Shown piece by piece: positions 36,556 through 46,531 of a DNA stretch of 64,000 bases. The stretch comes from Vagococcus xieshaowenii. Its GTDB lineage: Bacteria > Bacillota > Bacilli > Lactobacillales > Vagococcaceae. The stretch covers positions 1,763,501 through 1,827,500 of the forward strand of contig NZ_CP038865.1 of the NCBI RefSeq assembly GCF_004792515.1. Direction: 5' to 3'. The notes under the pieces were generated by a model. The model worked only from the letters and a program-made list of their open reading frames with translations, did not search any database and was not told the DNA's origin. The translations under genes and the position numbers were made by a program. Within the stretch, counting starts at the first letter, position 1, and the number at the start of each line of letters is the position of its first letter.

Positions 36556-37797
36556 TTATTTCTTTTTACGCATCATATCGCCAACTTTTACCGGTTGAGC
36601 CACAGGAATCGTTAGTAGTTCCATTGGATTTGGCGCACGATCAATCGCAACACCTTCTTCATTCCACATCTCATCAATTGTTTGTTCAAAATGATGGAAT
36701 CCTGGTCCATAAAATTCTACTTCATCACCCACGCTAAAGACATTACGTTGGCGAACGGTTGCCATTTTTGTTTTTTCATCGTAAGCCATCACTTCTCCGA
36801 TAAAACTATAAGCCGGTATCTTACGACGTTCCCCAAATAATTGCTCATCTTCTCCAGGCGTCTTGTAGTAGAAACCTGTTGCTAACTCGCGTTGGGCTAC
36901 TTTCCATAATTCATCGACCCATTCTTGTTTGCAAACATAATTATCCGGATCTTCCATGTAACTATTAACCGCTGCCTTATAAACATTTGCGACCGTTGAC
37001 ACATAATGAATAGATTTCATACGTCCTTCGATTTTAAAACTATCAACACCATTTTGAATTAATTCAGGAATATGTTCAATCATTGACATATCTACCGCAC
37101 TCATTGAAAATGGCTCTTCTGATTTGGTACGCGCAACTAGTGATCGTTTTTGATTAGCAAATGGCATCTCATACAAGTCATATTTCCAACGACAAGACTG
37201 ACAACAACCACCACGGTTCGCATCACGCTTAGACATATGATTAGATAATGTACAACGACCTGAATAAGAAATACACATTGCGCCATGAATAAACGCTTCA
37301 ATTTCTACATCGGTATTTTCACGAATCGTTTTCACTTCTTCCATTGATACTTCACGCGCCAATACCACTCGTTCCAAGCCTTCTTCTTTCCAAAACTCTA
37401 GTGTTTCAAAGTTAGTTGCTGAAGCTTGCGTAGATAAATGGATCGGCAGGCCTGGTGCTTCAGTCGCACAAATTTCAATTAACGCGGGATCTGATACGAT
37501 AACCGCACTAATTCCCACATCACGTAATTCACGGAAAAACTCGCCTGCTCCTTCTTCATCGTGTTCGTGCGTCACCATATTCGCCGCCACATATACTTTT
37601 GCACCATGTTCTTTAGCAAACGCCACACCTTCTTGCATTTCTTCATAGCTAAAATTTCCTGCTCGACTACGTAACCCATACGCATTCCCGCCAATATAGA
37701 CCGCATCTGCGCCATAATGAATTGCTACTTTTAATTTTTCTAATGTTCCTGCAGGTGCCAACACTTCAGGACGCTTCAATTCTTTTTTTGTTGTCAT
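36556..37797 (-). CDS. yrrO: U32 family protein, TrhP2/YrrO-like (tRNA hydroxylation)
   Basis: A 413-aa peptidase-U32-family protein. The Bacillus YrrN/YrrO pair (TrhP) makes 5-hydroxyuridine at tRNA position 34 from a prephenate-derived donor. The N-terminal start RPEVLAPAGTLEKLKVA, the signature FIHGAMCISYSGRCTLS (near residue 168) and the cysteine set GGCCQSCRW are the family marks and probably hold an iron-sulfur cluster. A C-terminal beta domain (residues about 330-410) completes it. It starts 3 bp after its paralogue, and the two are co-translated. Confidence 0.88.
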   Translation of the reverse strand: MTTKKELKRPEVLAPAGTLEKLKVAIHYGADAVYIGGNAYGLRSRAGNFSYEEMQEGVAFAKEHGAKVYVAANMVTHEHDEEGAGEFFRELRDVGISAVIVSDPALIEICATEAPGLPIHLSTQASATNFETLEFWKEEGLERVVLAREVSMEEVKTIRENTDVEIEAFIHGAMCISYSGRCTLSNHMSKRDANRGGCCQSCRWKYDLYEMPFANQKRSLVARTKSEEPFSMSAVDMSMIEHIPELIQNGVDSFKIEGRMKSIHYVSTVANVYKAAVNSYMEDPDNYVCKQEWVDELWKVAQRELATGFYYKTPGEDEQLFGERRKIPAYSFIGEVMAYDEKTKMATVRQRNVFSVGDEVEFYGPGFHHFEQTIDEMWNEEGVAIDRAPNPMELLTIPVAQPVKVGDMMRKKK

Positions 37798-37800
37798 TTT

Positions 37801-38727
37801 TTATTTCACCTCTTCAGGACTCATCAAGAAGAAGCCATTGTCTAAATCACGCTCTTCAGGATGTAGTGCCTTCACCTTTTCATTTAGTTCAAACCCTTTT
37901 TCAACTGTCCACTCGCCTTTAACCAACAAGTCTCTAGCTTCTACAAATAACTTCACGATAGCTACAAATGTTTCTCCTGGTGTATAAATGCCTTCTAATT
38001 TCCACTCACAAAAATCTATCGCTGCTAATGCATCTAATTGTGCCATTAAGTTCACATCGTTGTTTGCAAAAATATGCGTGCCATGTTCGTCTTCATAAAT
38101 AGAATAGTGCGTACCACCTTTACGAGGTTCTGACAAATACAAATGACTTTCCTTTGACTTATCTTGTTCAGGTGTTTCTACAAAATTCAAATAATTCTCG
38201 ACTAATGGTCGCTTAGATTGATGAATGCATGACGCTCCGTAAACTAAAATTTCACCAAAGCCCATAAGTTTATCTTTCATTTCACATAATTCTAAATAAG
38301 GAACTTCACGTGCGACAATCGAGCCAATCGCACCACGCTTCGCCCAAAAGTTCATTTGACGCGCACTCGTAACCATCGTATGACCATCATAAATATAAGG
38401 GATTTCGTAGCCGTCACGACGTAAAACATGAATCACACCCGTATCCCCGACTGTGATCGCATCAACCTTAATATCTGATAAAAAATTCAAATAATCCTTA
38501 ATACCCAACATTTTTTCAGGATGCATAATAGCATTTACTGCAATGACCGCACGTTTACCATATTCATGTGCCAACTCAACTAAATACCGTTGCTCTTCCA
38601 AAGAAAAATCATGTGGTAAACGTAATCCGTACGTTCCACCACCAAAATATAACGTATCAACGTCAGCTTCCAACAATCGCTTAGCCTGTTCCAATGATTC
38701 AACTGTTGCTGTTAAATGGATTTTCAT
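37801..38727 (-). CDS. yrrN: U32 family protein, TrhP1/YrrN-like (tRNA hydroxylation)
   Basis: The 308-aa shorter partner of the U32 pair. It has the TIM-barrel start and a weaker form of the signature, ILVYGASCIHQSKRPLVENYL near residue 180, with only one of the family cysteines evident. In Bacillus yrrM (an O-methyltransferase), yrrN and yrrO are adjacent; here yrrM is not seen. Both U32 genes appear to form a two-gene operon. Confidence 0.86.
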   Translation of the reverse strand: MKIHLTATVESLEQAKRLLEADVDTLYFGGGTYGLRLPHDFSLEEQRYLVELAHEYGKRAVIAVNAIMHPEKMLGIKDYLNFLSDIKVDAITVGDTGVIHVLRRDGYEIPYIYDGHTMVTSARQMNFWAKRGAIGSIVAREVPYLELCEMKDKLMGFGEILVYGASCIHQSKRPLVENYLNFVETPEQDKSKESHLYLSEPRKGGTHYSIYEDEHGTHIFANNDVNLMAQLDALAAIDFCEWKLEGIYTPGETFVAIVKLFVEARDLLVKGEWTVEKGFELNEKVKALHPEERDLDNGFFLMSPEEVK

Positions 38728-38804
38728 AATAACACTCCTTTGTTTACAATCATGATAATATTATCACATAAGAAACAATAAATATAGTTGCTTTTTTCAC
38801 ATAC

Positions 38805-38837
38805 AAAAAAACGCCACAAGTTTTACTTATGGCGTTT
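38805..38837 (-). terminator. Terminator after clpC
   Basis: A 12-bp stem (AAACGCCATAAG on the minus strand, one wobble) with a 5-nt loop, followed by seven T on the minus strand. Confidence 0.88.
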
Positions 38838-38872
38838 CCTGTTATAATACAGTTAATCTTTGTGAAGTAAGA

Positions 38873-41356
38873 TTATTTTGTTTTAACTTTCTCTTTTAAT
38901 GCTTCTTTATCTTTAACCGAAATAGTGATTTCACCTTTACTTGCACCAACGGTTACCTTATCTCCCATCGCAATCTTACCTGCTAAGAGTTCTTCACTCA
39001 AGCGGTCTTCAACCTTTGTTTGTAAGGCACGTTTTAATGGTCGCGCACCGTACTCTGGGTCAAACCCTGCTTCACCAACCAAATCTAAAGCTGTTGCAGT
39101 AAATTTCAATTGAATAGTTTGTTCTGATAATCGTGTCACAAGTGATTGTGACATAATTTTCACAATCTGTCTTAATTCTTTTTTGTTTAACGAACGGAAG
39201 ACAATCGTTTCATCTATACGGTTAATAAATTCTGGTCGGAAAGCTTTTTTCAACTCTTCCATCATACGTCCTGACATGGCTTGATGGTCTTTACTTAAAT
39301 CTGCCGCATTGAATCCAACTGATTTTTCTTCTTTCAAGGCTGTTGCACCAATATTGGACGTCATAATAATAATCGTATTACGGAAATCGACTTTACGACC
39401 TTTCGTATCTGTTAAGTGACCGTCATCTAACACTTGTAGTAAGACATTAAATATATCCGGATGTGCTTTTTCTACTTCGTCAAATAAAATTACTGAATAA
39501 GGTTTTTGACGGATTTTTTCTGTTAATTGACCACCTTCATCATATCCCACATAGCCAGGAGGTGAACCAATCAAACGACTTGTTGAATGTTTCTCCATAA
39601 ATTCTGACATATCGACACGAATTAAAGCATCTTCTGTTCCAAACATAGCATCTGCCAAGGCTTTTGCTAATTCCGTCTTACCTACACCTGTTGGTCCTAA
39701 GAACATGAACGAACCAATTGGACGTTTTGGATCTTTCAAACCACTACGCGCACGTCGAATAGCCTTTGATACAGCAACTACTGCTTCATCTTGTCCTACA
39801 ACACGTTTGTGTAATTCTTGTTCAAGACCTAATAAACGTTCGCTTTCTTTTTTCTCTAGCTGTTGTAACGGAATACCTGTCCATTGAGAAATAACTTCCT
39901 CAATATCTAGCGCTGAAACTGATTTTTGATACTGATTTACCTTATTAGCTTGTTCTTCTTGTAGTTTAGCGATTTTTTCTTCTTGACGCTTTTCTTGTTT
40001 GCGAAGTTTAGAAGCTTCTTCAAAATTTTGCTCTAAAATAGCGCCGTCTTTAGCTTCACGAATACTCGCTAATTTATTGATAGCTTTAACAAGTGGTGTA
40101 ACTTTGGCCGTAGTATTTAAGCGGACTTTTGCAGCACTTTCGTCGATTAAATCAATCGCTTTATCAGGTAACTGACGACCACTAATATAGCGGACCGATA
40201 AATTAACCGCTTCTTCTAACGCTTCGTCTGTAATAGCGACTTGATGATGTTCTTCATACTTAGAACGAATTCCTTTTAATATTTCTAAGGCTTCTTCAGG
40301 CGTTGGCTCATCTACTTGGATTTTTGCAAAACGTCGTTCAAAAGCTGAATCTTTTTCGATATATTTTTGATATTCTTCTAGAGTAGTTGCCCCAATTGTT
40401 TGAATTTCACCACGTGCTAAGGCTGGTTTTAAAATATTAGAGGCATCAATAGCACCTTCTGCTCCACCCGCACCAATTAACGTATGTAATTCATCGATAA
40501 ATAAAATCACATTGCCATCAGCATAAATTTCTGTCACCAATTGCTTCATACGTTCTTCAAATTCACCACGGTATTTTGTTCCTGCCACTACCGCGCCCAT
40601 ATCAAGCATCATCAAACGTTTCATTTGCATATCTTCAGGTACTTCACCATTAATAATCTTTTGGGCAAGTCCTTCAGCAATAGCTGTTTTACCTACACCG
40701 GGTTCCCCTACCAAAACAGGGTTATTTTTCGTACGTCGACTTAAAATTTGGATTAGTCGCTTCACTTCTTTTTCACGACCTAAGACAGGGTCAAGCATCC
40801 CTTCTCTTGCTAGTGCGGTTAAATCACGCGCTAATGCGTCCAATGTTGGCGTTTTAGAATCTAGAGTTTGCTCGCTCATACCACCTGATCGTTTTCCTTT
40901 TAATCCTTTACTTTCCATTGCACCAATCTTTTTTAAAACTGTTTGGCGTGTTTTGGCTAAATCCATGCCAAAATTACGCAATATACGTGAGGCTAATATC
41001 TCTTCATCACGTAAAATCCCTAATAAGATGTGCTCTGTCCCCACTTTAGGCGAACGCAATCTTACCGCTTCATCTTGCGCAAAGGTTATAATTTGGCTTG
41101 TTCTTGGAGAGTATGGTAAATAATCCACAACTTTTCCATATCGACTTGTATTAAAGCCTGTTAATGAGTCAATTTCTCTTTTTACATCTTCTACTTGAAT
41201 GTCATAACTTCTTAATATCGAGCCTGCAACGCCTTCTTGTTCGATTACTAAACCTAGTAATAAATGTTCTGAACCTACGGATTGATGGCGGAAACGTTTG
41301 GCTTCTTCTTGCGCAATCACTAATACTCGGCGCGCTTTTTCTGTCAATTCTAGCAT
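38873..41356 (-). CDS. clpC: ATP-dependent Clp protease ATP-binding subunit ClpC
   Basis: A AAA+ unfoldase that feeds proteins to ClpP and is induced by heat stress. The 827-aa protein has an N-terminal Clp repeat domain, NBD1 with Walker [10 protein letters not shown], a UVR-like middle domain ([14 protein letters not shown]) and NBD2 with Walker [10 protein letters not shown]. The start ATG at 41356 gives [12 protein letters not shown] and is preceded by AAGGGG; an in-frame extension of 12 codons runs into ctsR. It starts 4 bp after ctsR. mcsA and mcsB, which sit between these two genes in Bacillus, are absent. Confidence 0.96.
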   Translation of the reverse strand: MLELTEKARRVLVIAQEEAKRFRHQSVGSEHLLLGLVIEQEGVAGSILRSYDIQVEDVKREIDSLTGFNTSRYGKVVDYLPYSPRTSQIITFAQDEAVRLRSPKVGTEHILLGILRDEEILASRILRNFGMDLAKTRQTVLKKIGAMESKGLKGKRSGGMSEQTLDSKTPTLDALARDLTALAREGMLDPVLGREKEVKRLIQILSRRTKNNPVLVGEPGVGKTAIAEGLAQKIINGEVPEDMQMKRLMMLDMGAVVAGTKYRGEFEERMKQLVTEIYADGNVILFIDELHTLIGAGGAEGAIDASNILKPALARGEIQTIGATTLEEYQKYIEKDSAFERRFAKIQVDEPTPEEALEILKGIRSKYEEHHQVAITDEALEEAVNLSVRYISGRQLPDKAIDLIDESAAKVRLNTTAKVTPLVKAINKLASIREAKDGAILEQNFEEASKLRKQEKRQEEKIAKLQEEQANKVNQYQKSVSALDIEEVISQWTGIPLQQLEKKESERLLGLEQELHKRVVGQDEAVVAVSKAIRRARSGLKDPKRPIGSFMFLGPTGVGKTELAKALADAMFGTEDALIRVDMSEFMEKHSTSRLIGSPPGYVGYDEGGQLTEKIRQKPYSVILFDEVEKAHPDIFNVLLQVLDDGHLTDTKGRKVDFRNTIIIMTSNIGATALKEEKSVGFNAADLSKDHQAMSGRMMEELKKAFRPEFINRIDETIVFRSLNKKELRQIVKIMSQSLVTRLSEQTIQLKFTATALDLVGEAGFDPEYGARPLKRALQTKVEDRLSEELLAGKIAMGDKVTVGASKGEITISVKDKEALKEKVKTK

Positions 41357-41360
41357 ACTA

Positions 41361-41831
41361 TTACCCCTTTTCTTCATAACGTAAGCGATCAATGACGGCT
41401 TTGATTATATTACTTCTAATATAGTCTTCCTGTTCATTGTGCTTGCCGATAACTTCATAACTGATGATTGATAACAATAATTGTGTTTCACTTTTCGTTA
41501 ATAAGTTTTGCTGAAAAAGTTGTTCAATCACAGCGTTTGCTTCACTATAAGTTAATCTTTCTTCAATTAAATCACTTATATAGCACAAATAGTCTTCATT
41601 ATGCCCTAATTGTACCCTTTGTATTCGAATATAGCCACCGCCACCACGCTTACTTTCAACCATATAACCTTGTGCCAATGTAAAACGCGTTTTAATGACA
41701 TAATTAATCTGTGAAGGAACACAACTAAACTGTGAAGCCATCTCAACTCGACGAATTTCTACAACTTCTTCTTCTTGCAAAATTGTTTTTAAATACGCTT
41801 CGATCAAATCTGACATATTCTGATTATTCAT
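41361..41831 (-). CDS. ctsR: Class III stress repressor CtsR
   Basis: A winged-helix repressor of clp genes and its own operon. The 156-aa protein has the N-terminal DNA-binding region with the glycine-rich wing ESKRGGGGYIRI (near residue 65) and a C-terminal dimerisation domain. ATG 41831 (MNNQNMSDLIEAYLK) is preferred for its spacing to GGTGAG; upstream in-frame GTG 41843 lies inside that site. A consensus CtsR box overlaps the region just upstream of the start codon. With McsB missing, heat sensing is likely by the glycine-rich wing of CtsR itself, as shown for the Bacillus protein. Confidence 0.95.
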   Translation of the reverse strand: MNNQNMSDLIEAYLKTILQEEEVVEIRRVEMASQFSCVPSQINYVIKTRFTLAQGYMVESKRGGGGYIRIQRVQLGHNEDYLCYISDLIEERLTYSEANAVIEQLFQQNLLTKSETQLLLSIISYEVIGKHNEQEDYIRSNIIKAVIDRLRYEEKG

Positions 41832-41845
41832 TTCTCTCACCAACT

Positions 41846-41862
41846 TTTGACTATATTTGACC
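41846..41862 (-). promoter_or_regulatory. CtsR operator
   Basis: On the minus strand GGTCAAA-TAT-AGTCAAA, an exact match to the heptad direct repeat RGTCAAANANRGTCAAA. It lies 8 bp downstream of the -10. Confidence 0.93.
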
Positions 41863-41870
41863 TTAAATAT

Positions 41871-41876
41871 ATTATA
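41871..41876 (-). promoter_or_regulatory. -10 element of the ctsR-clpC promoter
   Basis: TATAAT on the minus strand, preceded by TG. The -35 region (TTTATT at 17 nt) is weak. The CtsR box follows directly. Confidence 0.6.
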
Positions 41877-42009
41877 CAGATTTTGAAAGCAGGAATAAAG
41901 GAAAAGGGGTTTATAGCTTCACAAAATATAAAACAACACGAGAAAAATAGTTATTACATACAAAGATTTGATACAATAACTATATCACTCTATGAAGGAC
42001 GTAATTATT

Positions 42010-42402
42010 ATGAAAAAACAAATCAATGTGGTCGGCGCTATTTTAATGAACGATGGTAAAATACTCTGTGCTCAGCGTAGCGAAAATATGTCGCTTAGCC
42101 TAATGTGGGAATTCCCAGGAGGTAAGATTGAAGAAGGTGAAACGCCGCAAATGGCGTTAAAAAGAGAACTAAACGAAGAATTATTAATCAATGTAGAGGT
42201 ATCTCCAGATATCTTCGAAACAACGACTTACGAATATGATTTTGGTATTGTTACATTAACAACATTTATTTGTCAGTTAATTAACGGAACGCCTCAATTG
42301 ACAGAGCACGCGGCGATTAAGTGGTTGAAACGCAATGAATTAGAAACGTTAAACTGGGCCCCAGCTGATATTCCCGCGGTAAAAAAATTAGCTCTTGATT
42401 AA
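42010..42402 (+). CDS. Nudix hydrolase, MutT-like (8-oxo-dGTP diphosphatase)
   Basis: A 130-aa Nudix enzyme of the MutT type, expected to cleave oxidised or other (deoxy)nucleoside triphosphates to monophosphate. The Nudix box GX5EX7REUXEE is complete from GGKIEEGET to RELNEEL (residues about 37-58). ATG 42010 is chosen because GAAGGA lies 10 nt upstream, giving MKKQINVVGAIL; an in-frame ATG six codons earlier has no site. It lies 22 bp before a large helicase gene on the same strand, with which it probably forms an operon. Confidence 0.88.
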   Translation: MKKQINVVGAILMNDGKILCAQRSENMSLSLMWEFPGGKIEEGETPQMALKRELNEELLINVEVSPDIFETTTYEYDFGIVTLTTFICQLINGTPQLTEHAAIKWLKRNELETLNWAPADIPAVKKLALD

Positions 42403-42424
42403 TCACTTTTAAAGGATGTGTTAT

Positions 42425-45271
42425 ATGGAAATTTTAGAACGCTCGCTAAAAAAGGCTTTTATCGACAAGACAATTCCCGGATCTTCCTATGATCCTGAAG
42501 TCATTATTAATCAACCGGTTAATCATACTTTTCTATTAAATACACTACAAAATGAATTAAACCATTGCGAAGATTTCTTTTTCTCCATTGCTTTTATAAC
42601 AAAAGATGGATTAGATGCTATTAAAGCACAGTTAGCGGATTTAAATAATCAGGGACGACACGGGCGACTATTGACGTCCACTTACCTATCGTTTAACCAA
42701 CCGAAAGTTTTTGAAGATTTACTAAATATTCCTAACTTAGAGGTTAGACTTTCAGATAAAAAAGGGTTTCATGCCAAAGGTTATTTGTTTGATAAGGGAA
42801 CTTCTCATTCATTAATTATCGGCAGTTCTAACTTAACGTTAAGTGCCCTAAAGTTAAACTATGAATGGAATGTTAAGTTAACGTCCTATGAACATGGAGA
42901 AATTATCCACCAAATAAAGCATCATATGGAAGCAGAATGGCAAGCAGCCACACTATTATCACCACAATGGATTGATGCTTACGCTGCTAACTATGTACGG
43001 CCTATCTTTGAACCAAACGAGTTCGTAGAAACTATCACTGAACATCAAACGACTTACATCGCACCTAATAACATGCAACGACAGGCCCTTGAAAATTTAC
43101 AACAACTACGCCAAGAAGGTCATCATAAAGGCTTAATTATTTCGGCAACAGGAACTGGTAAAACATTCTTAGCTGCTTTTGATGTCCTTCATTACAAACC
43201 GAAAAAAATGCTTTTTATCGTCCATAGAGAACAAATTCTTCATAAAGCAAAAGAATCTTTCCAGCGAATTATTGGTGGACCAGATGACGACTATGGTATC
43301 TTTTCAGGTAACTTACGAGAAACAAACGCCACCTATCTCTTTGCAACGATTCAAGCCATTTCAAAACCTGAGAACCAACAACTTTTTTCTGAAGATTACT
43401 TTGATTATATTTTAATTGATGAAGTTCATAGAGCAGGCGCTCAGTCATATTTAACTACCTTAGACTACTTTAAACCTAACTTCTTATTAGGTATGACAGC
43501 TACACCAGAACGAACTGACCATGTAAATATTTTTGAATTATTTGATTACAATATTGCTTATGAAATTCGCCTGCAAGATGCTTTAGAAGAAAACATGCTC
43601 TGCCCTTTCCATTACTTTGGTGTAACCGATTATGAAAAAGATGGCCTAACAATACATGAGAGTGTTGACTTCAACTATTTAATTGCCGATGAACGGGTCG
43701 ATTTTTTATTAGAAAAAATCAAGTATTATGGCTGTAGCAATAACCAACCAAAAGGACTTATCTTCTGTTCTTCTGTTAAAGAATCCGAAGAATTAGCCGT
43801 ATTATTTAATAAACGAAATATTCCTTCAGCCTATCTATCAGGACAACACTCTATAAGCGAACGAGAACGTGTGATAGCTGAATTAGAACAGGGCGACTTA
43901 CACTATATTTTTACCGTTGATATTTTTAATGAGGGCATTGATATCCCTATGATTAACCAGGTCATCATGCTTAGAAACACCCTATCAAACATTATCTTTA
44001 TCCAACAATTAGGACGTGGTCTTCGAAAATATCCCGATAAAGATTATGTAACAATCATCGATTTTATCGGTAATTACCAAAATAATTATTTAATTCCGAT
44101 GGCCTTGTCGGGTGATACGTCATTAAATAAAAACAATTTAAGAAAAGACACTTATGATACCCACTATATTTCAGGTTTATCTGTGATAAACTTCGAACAC
44201 ATTGCGAAAGAACGAATTTTTGAATCGATTGATAAAGTAAAAATCGATAGCCTAGCTATGTTACGCCAACCCTATCAAACACTAAAAAAACGACTAAATC
44301 GGATTCCAACTTTATGGGATTTTCATCAACATAACCTCGTCGATCCCATCGTTATCGCAACAAAAGAAAAAAATTATTACCAATTCTTAAAGAAAATGAA
44401 AGAAGACATTCCTAGACTTTCTGCTCTAGAAGAAACTTACTTAAATTTTGTCTCTGATGAATTACTATTAGGCTTGCGATTAAATGAACTAATTGTCATC
44501 CAAGATATCCTGAAACATCAAACAATGAGTTACACAACCGAAGAACTGATAGAACTTTTTAAAACTAATGAGCTTAATCATGATATAAACACAATAAACG
44601 CTACTTTAAATACTTTATCACTCAATTTTTATACAGGTGGTGACAAAAAACGATTTGAGCCGGCTGCTATTATTGATTTGAACGCTCAAGTAACACCCAC
44701 TTTTAAGCAAGTGATGAACAATCCTTATTTTCTCGCACACTTGAACGATCTTCTTAAAGTAGCCATTGTCAATTATCAGACACGGATTACCACTATTCCT
44801 TTTACGTTGTACCAAAAATATCGTCGACGTGATACTTTACGATTATTAAATTGGGATAAACAAATGGTAAACCAAAACATCGGTGGATATGTCTATAATG
44901 AGACTGATTTTATTATTTTTGTCACACTTGAAAAAGGTGATGACTTCCGAGGCTCGCTCGTTGCTTATGAAGATGGCTTCGTTGATAACCAAACAGTCCA
45001 GTGGTTTACGAAAGCCCCTCGTACGATAAATAGTCCTGAAGTCCGTTATTTAAAAGAACATGGACAAACATCTAATATCCACTTCTTTATCAAAAAAGCC
45101 GATGACCATGGTTCTGACTTCTACTATCTAGGAAAAGTTAAGCCAGATGTTAACTCAATCGAACAAGTCACCCGGGCCACATCAGAAGGCGAAACAAAAT
45201 CATTAGTGAAAATGTTGTTACACTTAGAAGAACCTGTTGAACTATCGTTATTTGATTTTTTGACGAAATAA
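42425..45271 (+). CDS. Phospholipase-D-like / SF2 helicase / DUF3427 protein
   Basis: A 948-aa multidomain DNA/RNA-acting protein. Residues about 30-170 form a PLD-family nuclease-like domain with a single HxK(x)4D motif (His116, Lys118, Asp123) and a downstream GSSN. Residues about 220-560 form a superfamily 2 helicase with Walker A ATGTGKT (near 242), DEVH (near 332), TATPERTD and motif VI QLGRGLRK (near 527). The C-terminal 370 residues match the DUF3427 region. The architecture is widespread in Firmicutes without an established role; genome defence or repair is a reasonable guess. AAAGGA precedes ATG 42425. It is co-directional with the Nudix gene and ends at a strong terminator. Confidence 0.88.
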   Translation: MEILERSLKKAFIDKTIPGSSYDPEVIINQPVNHTFLLNTLQNELNHCEDFFFSIAFITKDGLDAIKAQLADLNNQGRHGRLLTSTYLSFNQPKVFEDLLNIPNLEVRLSDKKGFHAKGYLFDKGTSHSLIIGSSNLTLSALKLNYEWNVKLTSYEHGEIIHQIKHHMEAEWQAATLLSPQWIDAYAANYVRPIFEPNEFVETITEHQTTYIAPNNMQRQALENLQQLRQEGHHKGLIISATGTGKTFLAAFDVLHYKPKKMLFIVHREQILHKAKESFQRIIGGPDDDYGIFSGNLRETNATYLFATIQAISKPENQQLFSEDYFDYILIDEVHRAGAQSYLTTLDYFKPNFLLGMTATPERTDHVNIFELFDYNIAYEIRLQDALEENMLCPFHYFGVTDYEKDGLTIHESVDFNYLIADERVDFLLEKIKYYGCSNNQPKGLIFCSSVKESEELAVLFNKRNIPSAYLSGQHSISERERVIAELEQGDLHYIFTVDIFNEGIDIPMINQVIMLRNTLSNIIFIQQLGRGLRKYPDKDYVTIIDFIGNYQNNYLIPMALSGDTSLNKNNLRKDTYDTHYISGLSVINFEHIAKERIFESIDKVKIDSLAMLRQPYQTLKKRLNRIPTLWDFHQHNLVDPIVIATKEKNYYQFLKKMKEDIPRLSALEETYLNFVSDELLLGLRLNELIVIQDILKHQTMSYTTEELIELFKTNELNHDINTINATLNTLSLNFYTGGDKKRFEPAAIIDLNAQVTPTFKQVMNNPYFLAHLNDLLKVAIVNYQTRITTIPFTLYQKYRRRDTLRLLNWDKQMVNQNIGGYVYNETDFIIFVTLEKGDDFRGSLVAYEDGFVDNQTVQWFTKAPRTINSPEVRYLKEHGQTSNIHFFIKKADDHGSDFYYLGKVKPDVNSIEQVTRATSEGETKSLVKMLLHLEEPVELSLFDFLTK

Positions 45272-45277
45272 TTTAAG

Positions 45278-45317
45278 AAAAACCCGCTAAGAAAATATTC
45301 TCTTAGCGGGTTTTCTC
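45278..45317. terminator. Bidirectional terminator between the helicase and the dga-like operon
   Basis: AAAACCCGCTAAGA pairs with TCTTAGCGGGTTTT, with T-rich tails on both strands. Confidence 0.92.
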
Positions 45318-45349
45318 TATATTAGTCTATAAATTTTAGTTACCTATAA

Positions 45350-46465
45350 TCATCCATTATTTTCCCAAACAACTTCTCCATTGATTATGGTTTTTTGTGC
45401 ATTAAACAAATAAAATAACTCACGTTCAACACCTAAACTATCCTGTAAGGTAATACTATGTTTGTCTATTGAAAAAATAGTTATATCTGCTTTGTTACCT
45501 GGTAATAAACTGCCTTTATTTTTCATATTAAAAACTTTACTAGGTATGCTAGTGACCGTTTTAAGCAGAGAGTTCAATGGAATATTATAAGAATATAACT
45601 TAGATAAAGTAATCATTAACGAATAAACGGGGCCATCGACATTTCTCACATGTAAATCAGTACTTGTACTGAAATCATACTGTCCATACTTCTGAATAAA
45701 ACGACCAAATACCTCAAAGCCAAAACTTGCACTACCGTGCCCTACATCAAATAATACGCCTCTATCGATTGCAGACTTTGCCTCAGCTATCAAGTCGCCC
45801 TCTTTAGTCAAAATAGTATTATCTTTTTTTCCATGAAAGGCATGTGTCACAATATCTCCTGAACGTAGCAATGGGAATACATCAGGTAAATAGGGTGGTG
45901 GATTACCAATATGTACCATAATAGGCAATTCTAGGGAACTTGCAATTTTTATCGCTTCAACTAATGGTGCCACACCATTATCTCCCACAACAGAAGCACT
46001 TAACCGGACTTTAATTCCAATAATTTTATTAGGATATTGTGCTATCGTCTCTTCTATTTCCTCTCTATCCGATAAATCATTCATATCCCTCAATTCATGT
46101 AAATTAGCCACTAAGCCCTTTTTGGCAATATTGATTAACGCATGAACATTCGTCTGACTAGTTTCAATTACTTTATTAAACTCATAAAAATCACTGCTTC
46201 CTGTACTACCCGCATCAATAACATCGGTTACTCCCATCCTAATTCCTATATCATCTGCATTAATCCCATTCAACGCCATATGTTCGAAGACATGAACATG
46301 ACTATCTATAAACCCTGAAGACACATAATGACCCTGAGCATCTATTATGTTATCAACTATTTCGTCACTCTCTAATTCACTGACAATATAACCATCTCTA
46401 ATAAGAATTTCAGAACCCTGAATTCCCTCTTCTACAATCTCTGCATTAATTATTTTAGAAATCAC
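45350..46465 (-). CDS. Amidohydrolase/deacetylase-family metallohydrolase, copy 2
   Basis: A 371-aa amidohydrolase of the group found with DgaE/DgaF genes. Metal-site motifs are DSHVHVFEH, the IKVRLS segment, MVHIGN, VTHAFHG, FDVGHG and a DLHVRN segment. The likely reaction is removal of an acyl group from an amino sugar acid before dehydration (inference). The start is taken as GTG at 46465, 6 nt after AGGAGGG. The longer frame up to 46507 would run through a terminator hairpin. It is paralogous to the amidohydrolase at 48393-49496, sharing the MGVTDVIDAGSTG-type and DSHVH segments. A terminator separates it from dgaF, so its expression may be lower. Confidence 0.85.
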   Translation of the reverse strand: MISKIINAEIVEEGIQGSEILIRDGYIVSELESDEIVDNIIDAQGHYVSSGFIDSHVHVFEHMALNGINADDIGIRMGVTDVIDAGSTGSSDFYEFNKVIETSQTNVHALINIAKKGLVANLHELRDMNDLSDREEIEETIAQYPNKIIGIKVRLSASVVGDNGVAPLVEAIKIASSLELPIMVHIGNPPPYLPDVFPLLRSGDIVTHAFHGKKDNTILTKEGDLIAEAKSAIDRGVLFDVGHGSASFGFEVFGRFIQKYGQYDFSTSTDLHVRNVDGPVYSLMITLSKLYSYNIPLNSLLKTVTSIPSKVFNMKNKGSLLPGNKADITIFSIDKHSITLQDSLGVERELFYLFNAQKTIINGEVVWENNG

Positions 46466-46490
46466 TTGTATCCCTCCTATTGCTTCAATC

Positions 46491-46531
46491 AAAAATAAAG
46501 CTGACATATTGAGCGATGTCAGCTTTATTTT
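46491..46531 (-). terminator. Intra-operon terminator after dgaF
   Basis: AAAATAAAGCTGACAT pairs with ATGTCAGCTTTATTTT around an 8-nt loop, with a T-rich tail on the minus strand, just before the second amidohydrolase gene. Confidence 0.88.

Noticed and set aside
41847..42059. A 70-codon open frame on the plus strand before the Nudix gene
   Set aside because: It overlaps the ctsR promoter and the true Nudix start, has no ribosome binding site and ends inside the Nudix gene in another frame.
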